Shown here: positions 35,943-43,556 of the stretch, piece by piece
How positions within the stretch are numbered: the stretch's first letter is position 1
Layout: each line of letters begins with the position of its first letter
Assembly (NCBI GenBank): GCA_944392815.1
Contig: CALXXY010000002.1
Coordinates: forward strand, 1-64,000
Source of the DNA: an uncultured Alphaproteobacteria bacterium
Lineage (GTDB): Bacteria; Pseudomonadota; Alphaproteobacteria; Rs-D84
Reading direction: 5' to 3'
Length of the DNA stretch: 64,000 nt
Notes under the pieces: model-generated
What the model was told of the DNA's origin: nothing
Databases searched by the model: none
What the model saw: only the letters and a program-made list of their open reading frames with translations
Translations under genes and position numbers: made by a program

Positions 35943-36521
35943 CTAAGTGAACAAAGAAATCAGCCCTATTCCCAATCCTGCGGCGATAATGGCCCCGATT
36001 GTCAGCGGCCAGAAATATTTTTTGACTATGGCGTTTGCGCGTTCCTGGAAAAAATACAGCAACGCAGCAACAATTGCGAATCGCCCTGTCCGGAAAATTG
36101 CAGACACCCCGATAAAAATCCAGATTGGATATCCAATAAACCCCAGCCACAGCGCCAATAACTTATACGGAATCGGCGTCACCGCAGTCAACACTATGAT
36201 TAAAATCCCGTATTTAGAAAACATGGGCTTGATTGCCGTTTCAATCAATTCGTAATTGGAAAAAGTATTTATAATCCACAGCCCCAACGAATCCCACAGC
36301 CACGCGCCAATCATATACGCAATTGCGCCCCCAACGACAGACCCCAACGCGGCCGCGACAGTAATCGGCACAGCGCGTTTTTTATTTGCGATAATGGGGG
36401 GCGTCATGAACACTTCGGGCGGAATGAACAAAAAAATCGATTCGCACACAGTCAGCAAAAACACGATCCACGAATACGCACGACTTTCCGATTTACTTAA
36501 AATATATTCAGCGAATTTCAT
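35943..36521 (-). CDS. VTT/DedA-family membrane protein (YqaA-like)
   Basis: 192 residues with four to five membrane helices. The segment FLFIPPEVFMTPPIIANKKR, then AALGSVVGGAIAYMIGAWLW, and TPIPYKLLALWLGFIGYP in the second half match the short YqaA branch of the SNARE-associated/VTT family, thought to move or flip lipids or act in membrane homeostasis. ATG 36521 with AAAGGA upstream is used; the longer open frame would overlap rbfA on the other strand. Divergent from rbfA. Substrate unknown. Confidence 0.8.
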   Translation of the reverse strand: MKFAEYILSKSESRAYSWIVFLLTVCESIFLFIPPEVFMTPPIIANKKRAVPITVAAALGSVVGGAIAYMIGAWLWDSLGLWIINTFSNYELIETAIKPMFSKYGILIIVLTAVTPIPYKLLALWLGFIGYPIWIFIGVSAIFRTGRFAIVAALLYFFQERANAIVKKYFWPLTIGAIIAAGLGIGLISLFT

Positions 36522-36610
36522 AATAATCCTTTCCGTTTTTTTGGCGCAAAATTTACTTGATTGTAATTTAATAAATAATAATTTACAATTACATAAATTG
36601 GAAAAAGCAA

Positions 36611-36961
36611 ATGAAACATAACAAAAACCCAAATTCGAACAGATCGGCCCGCATGGCCAGCACAGTCCAAACAACAGTCGCCCAAATTCTGCGCGACCGC
36701 TTTGGCGACGACAAAATAATTTCAGGTGTATCATTGGTTGGATCTGTTGCACGCGGTGGCACCCAGTTTGTGCATTTGTATTATTACTCGCGCAACCCAG
36801 ACATCACGTCGGTCCAGCGCCGCTTGGACGAAGTGACCAAAACAGTCCGTTATGAATTGGCATCGCGCCTGGATCAAAAATACGTCCCAGAAATCAAATT
36901 TGAATACGACGACACACTCGACCGCGCCGAACGCCTGGACAAAATTTTAGAAAATTTGTGA
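36611..36961 (+). CDS. rbfA: Ribosome-binding factor A
   Basis: 116 residues. RbfA binds 16S rRNA and matures the 30S subunit, helping in the cold. MASTVQTTVAQILRDRFGDD, GVSLVGSVARGGTQFVHLYY and the end EIKFEYDDTLDRAERLDKIL (D-x4-A-x-RLD-type) fit the KH-fold family, though the N-terminal RVxxxI segment is diverged. In most genomes it follows infB; here it is alone between a DedA-like gene and repeats. Confidence 0.85.
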   Translation: MKHNKNPNSNRSARMASTVQTTVAQILRDRFGDDKIISGVSLVGSVARGGTQFVHLYYYSRNPDITSVQRRLDEVTKTVRYELASRLDQKYVPEIKFEYDDTLDRAERLDKILENL

Positions 36962-36993
36962 TTTCCCCCCCGCCCCATCGCGGAACGCCCCCT

Positions 36994-37053
36994 GTCATTG
37001 CGAAGGAGTACGATCAACGTTGGAAAAGTTGGCGTACGACTGTGGCAATCCAG
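36994..37053 (+). repeat. MITE/REP-like element (family A), copy 3
   Basis: A 60-base copy from GTCATTGCGAAGGAG to CAATCCAG, then CAATATGTCCGCGC and a GCGCGG hairpin with TGCCTTTTT. It lies between the rbfA stop and the 3' end of the GIY-YIG gene, at a convergent junction. Confidence 0.8.
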
Positions 37054-37085
37054 GTCAATATGTCCGCGCAACGCGCGGTGCCTTT

Positions 37086-37394
37086 TTATCCCAACCAGAA
37101 ATTATCCTGTTCTGCCAGATCAATCCAATCTGGATTCACAGATTCAATCAATTGTATTTTTCTTTTCCGCGACCCAGCTTTCAAACGTTTTTCCCGTTCC
37201 AACGCATCATTAATGTATTGATAATCTTCGCAATAAACCAATTTATCACAGCCATACCTGGCGGTAAAACACCCTGGATACACGTTATTTTTATGTTCAT
37301 ACACCCGCCTGCGAATATCATTCGTCACCCCAATGTACAAAGTCCCATTTTTACAATTTGCCATAATATATACAAAGAATTCATACTTTCGCAT
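37086..37394 (-). CDS. GIY-YIG domain protein (UPF0213/YhbQ type)
   Basis: 102 residues, one GIY-YIG domain. FFVYIMANCKNGTLYIGVTN gives the motif, then DIRRRVYEHKNN with the catalytic Arg, and YCEDYQYINDALEREKRLK with the conserved Glu. These small proteins are putative nucleases of unknown role. ATG 37394 has GGGGG upstream. The gene is framed by family A repeats (36994, 37461, 37642), and its 5' end is partly duplicated (see 37430), so it may have come with mobile DNA. Confidence 0.85.
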   Translation of the reverse strand: MRKYEFFVYIMANCKNGTLYIGVTNDIRRRVYEHKNNVYPGCFTARYGCDKLVYCEDYQYINDALEREKRLKAGSRKRKIQLIESVNPDWIDLAEQDNFWLG

Positions 37395-37460
37395 AAAAAT
37401 CCCCCACCATGCCCATTGCAATCCAGGTCAATTCATACTTTCGCATTTCCACCCCACCCT

Positions 37461-37588
37461 GTCATTGCGAAGGAGTACGATCAACGTTGGAAACGTTGGC
37501 GTACGACTGTGGCAATCCAGGTCAATATGTCCGCGCAACGCGCGGTGCCTTTTTATTTACTGGATCGCCACGCTCCGCTCGCGATGAC
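37461..37588 (+). repeat. Composite MITE/REP-like element (family A), copy 4
   Basis: 60-base core 37461-37520 (GTCATTGCGA to CAATCCAG), hairpin CCGCGCAACGCGCGG with a T-run, then CTGGATCGCC to CGATGAC (37560-37588), giving terminal inverted repeats. The mirror arrangement of 3106-3239. The 16-base string AATTCATACTTTCGCA, from the GIY-YIG gene start, is repeated just before it at 37430-37445. Confidence 0.8.
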
Positions 37589-37641
37589 AATGGGGACTAA
37601 TCTGATAATTACGAATTAGGTCATCGCATTCGCCCCCCCTT

Positions 37642-37701
37642 GTCATTGCGAAGGAGTACGATCAACGTTGGAAACGTTGGCGTACGACTGTGGCAATCCA
37701 G
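37642..37701 (+). repeat. MITE/REP-like element (family A), copy 5
   Basis: A 60-base copy differing by few bases from 37461-37520. It is followed by GCGCCAATGGCGC and CCCGCGCCGTGGCGCGGG hairpins up to 37781. The stretch 37589-37799 contains no ORF. Confidence 0.8.
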
Positions 37702-37799
37702 GTTAATAAAATCCCGCGCCAATGGCGCGGCCCACATCTACACTCTCCACTATATTATTTTCCCGCGCCGTGGCGCGGGAATAAATACAGCGGGGATTT

Positions 37800-39557
37800 T
37801 TATTCAACCCAAATGGCTGCATAATCCGTGGCATTCTGGCCACCAAACGGAATCTTAACATTCCCCTTGGTCACAGAAACCTTGCCGTCCGTCTGGGACA
37901 CACCCGTCACCACGGCACCGGTGCCGGTCGATGTGCTGTCCAGCGCGGTTATTTGCGACTTGGTCGCATAGGTTGATGTAATCACATTTCCGGACGCATC
38001 TTGGGTCGCCTTGGTCGCATTTGTGGCATTCGTCGCGGTTGTTGCACTGTCGGCCTTGGTTGCGCTGTTCACGGTAACGGCACCAGTTGAACTGACCGTA
38101 ATATCACCACCAGATTTCACACCACCCAACGTATTGGCGGTTGCAGCCGGCAAAGTATAACCATCTGGCAAATCGTCCGCGGTAATAAACCCACTATCGT
38201 TTGTTAAATCACTGGTTTTTGTCGGAACATCAGCAGTATTTGCCTTGCCCGCCAACGCAGTTGTCAAACCAGAAATTTTTGATTGGGCAATCGCCGCACT
38301 GGCCGCAATATCAGCATTGGTTATTGTACCGTCGGTAATTTCAGCACTGGTAACCGCGCTTTTGGTCGCCAACGTCCCCAACCCTGAAACCTTGGTTGAC
38401 GGAATTGTTGGTATATCTGACGCCGTCAGTGACGCGCCACCCGTAACCAATCCCTTGGCATCGTACGTAATCTTGGTTGCGGTTCCGGCGGTTATGGCCG
38501 CATTTGCGGTAACCTTGGCATTCGCGGCGGTCTGCGCTGCACTGGCGGCGGATTGCGCCGCTTCGGCCTTGTCCTCTACTGCACCTAACGCGGACGTTGT
38601 CGCATACCCGGACAGTGCGGACGTATTCGCCTTGGTCGCCAAAGCGGTGGCAACTGCCTTTTCAGACGGATACGCAGTATCAGTCGCGCTGGCTGCGGCA
38701 CGCACAGACGTCACTTTATTTTTGGTTTCTTCTGCGGTTATACCCTTGGTTGCGGAAACAGTCGAACCCGATGCCAAAACACTGGTCACCACATTCCCCG
38801 TTCCACCGGTTGACCCCGATATGCTGGATAACTTGCCACTGGCCGTGCTTTGTGCGGCGGCGGCGGCGGCGGCCGCGTCATCGGCGGCACTCTGCGCGGC
38901 GGTTATTTTCGCATTATATCCGTCATAGGTTGATACCTTGGTCGACGTAATCCCAGAATTCACCGCATTCAATTGCGCACTCGTCAAAGTCGCCTGTTTC
39001 CCGGACAAACCGGACGTTAATTCAGTTTTCGTTGCATACGTTGATGTAATCACATTCCCGGACGCGTCCTGTGTCGCCTTGGTCGCATTTGTGGCATTCG
39101 TCGCGTTTGTAGCATTTGTGGCATTGGTTGCGTTGGTCGCACGCGCCGCCTGATTTACTGTAACCGCACCATCAGACCCAACGGTTATGTTACCACCGGA
39201 TTTCACACCACCCAACGCATTGGCGGTTGCAACCGGCACCGATGTAATAAACCCACTGTTGTTGGTCAATTGACTGGTTGTTGTCGGCACAGTGATATTA
39301 ATCGTCTTGTTCGCAGACGCATTCGCAGTAAACGTATCGACGGTGGCGCCATTTTTCTGAATGGTCAACGTGGCGTTATTCACCGTCGGAATGGTCGGAC
39401 GACCCGACAAATCGCCGTACGCGCCCGTTTTCGCGACAGTGGCCAACCCGTCGATTTTTTCATCGACATACCCACTGGACGCGATATCGGCATACGCCCC
39501 CCCCACGACCATCATGGCGATAAATGAAACTGCGAAAATACCTTTAACTTTCATCAT
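37800..39557 (-). CDS. Large exported repeat protein, surface paralogue 1
   Basis: 585 residues. Signal peptide (KGIFAVSFIAMMVVGGAYA) followed by DIASSGYVDEKIDGLATVAK; the IASSGYVDEK motif is shared with the next gene. The body is Ala/Thr/Ser-rich with beta segments and helical heptads: YPSEKAVATALATKANTSAL, TANAKVTANAAITAGTATK, SDLTNDSGFI twice, and two near-identical runs including TQDASGNVITSTYATK. Phage tail-fibre and trimeric-adhesin stalks use such repeats. The C-terminus ends GGQNATDYAAIWVE; there is no autotransporter barrel. Part of a four-gene operon downstream of the barrel gene at 46409. Function unknown; a surface fibre is likely. Confidence 0.75.
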   Translation of the reverse strand: MMKVKGIFAVSFIAMMVVGGAYADIASSGYVDEKIDGLATVAKTGAYGDLSGRPTIPTVNNATLTIQKNGATVDTFTANASANKTINITVPTTTSQLTNNSGFITSVPVATANALGGVKSGGNITVGSDGAVTVNQAARATNATNATNATNATNATNATKATQDASGNVITSTYATKTELTSGLSGKQATLTSAQLNAVNSGITSTKVSTYDGYNAKITAAQSAADDAAAAAAAAQSTASGKLSSISGSTGGTGNVVTSVLASGSTVSATKGITAEETKNKVTSVRAAASATDTAYPSEKAVATALATKANTSALSGYATTSALGAVEDKAEAAQSAASAAQTAANAKVTANAAITAGTATKITYDAKGLVTGGASLTASDIPTIPSTKVSGLGTLATKSAVTSAEITDGTITNADIAASAAIAQSKISGLTTALAGKANTADVPTKTSDLTNDSGFITADDLPDGYTLPAATANTLGGVKSGGDITVSSTGAVTVNSATKADSATTATNATNATKATQDASGNVITSTYATKSQITALDSTSTGTGAVVTGVSQTDGKVSVTKGNVKIPFGGQNATDYAAIWVE

Positions 39558-39676
39558 ATCTGTGTCTCAAAAAAACTTAATAAATGTCTATTTAATTTCG
39601 CTACTCTGCTCTGCTTTGTTTTTTTGGTTGTATATGTGCGACGCGACATCACGCCGCACATATTGTTATGCCGCTA

Positions 39677-41464
39677 TTATTCGCCTTCGCCATTACGGGC
39701 AATAACTTCCCATGCATATGCACTGTTATTAAATGTTAATACACACTTTGCGGTTCCATCGGCACATTCACCATCTGGTGCCGGGATTGCAGCGTTTGCT
39801 GTTTGTTGTGCCTGGGTTGCAGTTTGCTGCGCCGCCGTGGCGGTTGATTGTGCGGTCGACGCTTCACCTGCTACTTCCTTGATAGCGGCCACAACCGTTG
39901 TGGCTGTTGTACCCATATTACCGGCGGTCACAGTACCAACCTGGGTGTTATATGTAGAGGTCGGTAATTTTGAATCAGCCGCAGTTTGTGCTGCTTCTGC
40001 TGCCTCTTGTGCAGCTGCTGCATCTGCTAATGCCTGGGTCGCATCTGTCTGTGCTGCATCAGCCGCATCTTGCGCCGCACCTGCAGCAGTGCTTGCACCG
40101 TCAGCGGTTGTCTTTACTTCATTGATAGCACCGACAACTGTCTTGTTTGTTGTTGTCAAAGAGTTATCTGTTTTATCCTGTTTCAATGCCAGGTTTGCAG
40201 AAGTCGGCAGATCGGCAACTTCTTCCTTGGTGGCATATGTCGTTGTGATTACATTACCAGATGCGTCCGCCGTTGCACGTGCGGCTGTAGCGGTTTTATC
40301 CAATTTACCGGATTCCAACGCATCAATTGCGGTGTGCGCGGCGGCCAAACCGGTTGTTTCATGATTTACAACGGCTTCCAACGCGTCAACATCGCCCTGT
40401 GCGGTATCTGCTGCTGTTTTTGCGCCTGCCGCTGCAGTGGCTGCATCTGCGGCCTCTTTGGCTACTTCATTGATTGCCGCAACGGTGTTGCCCTTGGCAT
40501 CTGTCGTTAATTGTGACAAAGTACCAATGTTTGATAATGCAGTTTGTGCATTTGTGCTGGCGGTACTGGCAGTAGTTTCAGTTGCAATATCAGCATACGC
40601 CGCGTCAGCCGCTTCTTTGGTCACATAATCTGCCAAATCGGCTTCTTGCAATGCACTGTCTGCCAAATCCAAAGACGCATTAACTGTATCGGACAATTTT
40701 GCTTCGGTCACTGCTTTATCTGCGATATCAGCGGTCGCAACAGCGCCATCTGTAATTTGTGCACTGCCAACGGCATTCAATTTTGCCAAAGCACCCAAAT
40801 CGACGCTATTTGCCTTGGCCGCCAAAGCGGTGGCAACTGCACCCGCCTGGGCTGCGCCCGTTTGACCTGTTGTGATGCTTGTTGTAACGGTCGGAATTGT
40901 ATTACCCGCGGTCACCTTGCCTTCGGCATTAACATACACAGGTTGAGATGCACTACCAGTTTGCGATAATTTATCCTGCTTGCCCGCTAATTCAGTTTTG
41001 GTTGCGTGTGTTGCAGACGTAGCTTCCAATGTATCAACACGTCCCTCTAATGCCTCCACTGATGCATTTGCGTCAACAGAACTAACCGCGTTCCACACAG
41101 CTTTCGCCGATGGGTATTGTGCTTCGGTTGACTGTGCATTAACCGTTTGTGTTTTGTTTGTCGTTCTTTCAACATTGGTTATATCGGCCGGCTGAACCGC
41201 GCTGGTGGCCAAATCCCCCTCGGCCGCGGTGGCGAATTCAGCCACATTATGTGTGACGATGTCACCGTATGTTCCCATTTTGCCTTCAATTTCACCAATC
41301 GACGTTGTATGTCCGCTGACCGTGCCACTCAATGTCGTCACGGTTTGCGATACTTCGCCAACTTTTTCATCGACGTATCCCGATGATGCGATTGCGGCGT
41401 ATGCCCCATCGGCCGAAACCACGGCCAATAATGTTGCAAAAATGCCTGCTGTCAGTTTTTTCAT
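39677..41464 (-). CDS. Large exported repeat protein, surface paralogue 2
   Basis: 595 residues. Signal peptide MKKLTAGIFATLLAVVSADG, then AIASSGYVDEKVGEVSQTVT. Long helical, Ala-rich heptad runs (ADAAAAQEAAEAAQTAADSK) alternate with YPSAKAVWNAVSSV-type units, and GKQDKLSQTGSASQPVYVNA. The C-terminus ADGTAKCVLTFNNSAYAWEV resembles that of paralogue 3 (CVLT...W). The gene is 73 bases downstream of paralogue 3. Probably a trimeric coiled-coil fibre; how it is anchored is not visible. Confidence 0.75.
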   Translation of the reverse strand: MKKLTAGIFATLLAVVSADGAYAAIASSGYVDEKVGEVSQTVTTLSGTVSGHTTSIGEIEGKMGTYGDIVTHNVAEFATAAEGDLATSAVQPADITNVERTTNKTQTVNAQSTEAQYPSAKAVWNAVSSVDANASVEALEGRVDTLEATSATHATKTELAGKQDKLSQTGSASQPVYVNAEGKVTAGNTIPTVTTSITTGQTGAAQAGAVATALAAKANSVDLGALAKLNAVGSAQITDGAVATADIADKAVTEAKLSDTVNASLDLADSALQEADLADYVTKEAADAAYADIATETTASTASTNAQTALSNIGTLSQLTTDAKGNTVAAINEVAKEAADAATAAAGAKTAADTAQGDVDALEAVVNHETTGLAAAHTAIDALESGKLDKTATAARATADASGNVITTTYATKEEVADLPTSANLALKQDKTDNSLTTTNKTVVGAINEVKTTADGASTAAGAAQDAADAAQTDATQALADAAAAQEAAEAAQTAADSKLPTSTYNTQVGTVTAGNMGTTATTVVAAIKEVAGEASTAQSTATAAQQTATQAQQTANAAIPAPDGECADGTAKCVLTFNNSAYAWEVIARNGEGE

Positions 41465-41537
41465 TTTTCCTTTCCTTTCTTTGTTTTTTTGTTTTTTTAT
41501 TTAGTTTTCAAATTTCCTTGTTGAATCGCGGAACCGA

Positions 41538-43544
41538 TTAATCCACCGTTGTGTCGGTATTTTGCGAGCCCATAACCGGCCCAGCGTCAACCGGCGCCGT
41601 TGCAGGATCCGTCACCGGCACCCACGCCAGTTTATTATCCTTGGTCAATGTCAGCACACACAAATCCGATTCAGTCGTACATGTATTCGACGGCTGCTGG
41701 ATAGCAATTTCAACGATTTTATCGTTTGTTTGCTGTCTGGTGTAAACGTCCGACAAATCCGCCTTGGCCCCAATTTCGGCAACAACATCGTCAGACAATT
41801 TATCCGATGTCACGGCGTTATCCGCAATCTTTTCCGTGGTCACCGCACCCGCTGCAATTTTATCCGACGAAACCGCACCGTTTTGCAATTTAGACCCCGC
41901 CAATGTACCATCTTTAATCAACCCAGGGTTAACAGGCAATTCACTTAAATCCGATATTTCTGACGATACCCACGACGTCATTGCGCCGATCGTCGGGAAA
42001 TATGTATCAGATGATTTATTTTCAGGCGTAATAGAATTTATCTTGTTCGCGGAATCTTCCTTTTTCGCCAACAAACCACTATCAGGGGCGGTGATGTTGG
42101 TGACGTTTTGTTCAATCTGTTCAATTGTTTGGTTGATTGTGGTCAATTCGGAATCATCAACCTTGGCAGCCAGGGCGTCTGTCAATCCATCAACCCTTGC
42201 CTGGGCAATTGTGGCAGATGTAGTGATATTTCCGTCCGCACCCACGGTCAGGATTTTACCGTTATTTTCCGCACCAACATTTTTGTCCTGTTTGCCATTA
42301 ATCTTGCTGGCCAGGCCGGTGTTCAAATCGGCCTCGGTCACGGTGCCGTCGGCAATCGCCGCGGAATCAACCGCACTGTCCGCGATTTTATCGCCAGTCA
42401 CTGCGCCATTTTGAATTTGACCGGTTCCAACCGCGTTATCTGCAATCGCATCGGCATCAATCGCGTCATCGGCAATTTTATCACCGGTGATCGTGCCATC
42501 GGTAATTTTATCGCCAGATACAGCCCCATCACCCAAATCAGTCGACGGATCAAATTCAACATTTGCAATCTGTTGCGTGGTCCAATCGTATACGGCCTTG
42601 ACAGACGGATATGCGTCTGTGGATGCCTGGTTGGTTGAATTAATGACGGTGGCTTTGTTTGATTTATCTTCCTTGCCGTCAATTTCTGCATTCAACGCAG
42701 TATCCAACTTACCCGCGGAAATGGTACCATCGGCAATATCTGTGCCGGTCACACTGCCATCGGCAATGGCATCGGAATTAACCGCGCCATCTTTGATATG
42801 CTCGGCACCAATGGAATCATCGGCAATTTTGTCGCCATTAACAGCGTCCGCCCCGATTTTATCACCCGTCACGGCACCGTTTTCCAATTTGCTGCCAGCA
42901 ATAGTTCCATCTTCGATATTACCGGGGTTAACTGGCAACCCAGTATCTGACAAGTCCGCAATCTTTTTATTAGTCCATTGAACGATTGCGCCCACTGACG
43001 GATATGCTGTTGGCGATGTTTGATTACCTTCGTTGATTGCAGCCGCCTTGTTTGATAAAACTTCGTACGTTGTTGCAGCGGTTGCAGAATCCAATTTGGA
43101 TTCCATTTCTGTACCCAACTGACCAACCGTTGTTTGCAATCCACCGACCGATGTTTCCAAATCATTTACATCTTTGACCAAGCCAGCTTCAGCATTACCA
43201 ACGGTTGCCCCCAATGCCTCAACCGCGCTTTGTGCACCGGTTGCAGTTGATTGGGCGGTATCAGCGGTTTGTTTCGCTTCGGCCGCAGCGGCAGCAGCAT
43301 CGTCAACCTTGGCCGCCAGACCAGTATCTTCGTTATTGATTGTATCACCCAACTGGGTAACCTGTTCAGTCAGGTTTGTAACATTTTCCTTGGTTTCATA
43401 TGTATTGCTGACCGTTTGCAGGATTGACGTTTCACGATTATCAACGTACTGCTTGCTGGCGATTTGGGTTGCAGCGTTGGCCGCACCGACACTGACCAAA
43501 ATTGCCGCCATAAATCCAGAAAATGCGATATTTGATTTTTTCAT
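41538..43544 (-). CDS. Large exported repeat protein, surface paralogue 3
   Basis: 668 residues. Signal peptide MKKSNIAFSGFMAAILVSVG, then ATQIASKQYVDNRETS. It contains many copies of a roughly 10-residue beta-helix-like unit (DGTITGDKIADDAIDADAIA, NGAVSSDKIAAGAVTTEKIA), and YPSVGAIVQWTNKKIADLSD / YPSVKAVYDWTTQQIANVEF units. The C-terminus has CTTESDLCVLTLTKDNKLAW. It begins 12 bases after paralogue 4. GTAAAGGAA precedes the ATG. The unit resembles tail-fibre and S-layer-type repeats; function unknown. Confidence 0.75.
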   Translation of the reverse strand: MKKSNIAFSGFMAAILVSVGAANAATQIASKQYVDNRETSILQTVSNTYETKENVTNLTEQVTQLGDTINNEDTGLAAKVDDAAAAAAEAKQTADTAQSTATGAQSAVEALGATVGNAEAGLVKDVNDLETSVGGLQTTVGQLGTEMESKLDSATAATTYEVLSNKAAAINEGNQTSPTAYPSVGAIVQWTNKKIADLSDTGLPVNPGNIEDGTIAGSKLENGAVTGDKIGADAVNGDKIADDSIGAEHIKDGAVNSDAIADGSVTGTDIADGTISAGKLDTALNAEIDGKEDKSNKATVINSTNQASTDAYPSVKAVYDWTTQQIANVEFDPSTDLGDGAVSGDKITDGTITGDKIADDAIDADAIADNAVGTGQIQNGAVTGDKIADSAVDSAAIADGTVTEADLNTGLASKINGKQDKNVGAENNGKILTVGADGNITTSATIAQARVDGLTDALAAKVDDSELTTINQTIEQIEQNVTNITAPDSGLLAKKEDSANKINSITPENKSSDTYFPTIGAMTSWVSSEISDLSELPVNPGLIKDGTLAGSKLQNGAVSSDKIAAGAVTTEKIADNAVTSDKLSDDVVAEIGAKADLSDVYTRQQTNDKIVEIAIQQPSNTCTTESDLCVLTLTKDNKLAWVPVTDPATAPVDAGPVMGSQNTDTTVD

Positions 43545-43556
43545 TCTTTCTTTCCT

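Noticed and set aside
37761..37781. Terminator of the surface-protein operon at CCCGCGCCGTGGCGCGGG
   Set aside because: The stem is strong but on the minus strand it is followed by AAAATAATATAG, not by a T-run; left as part of the repeat region.
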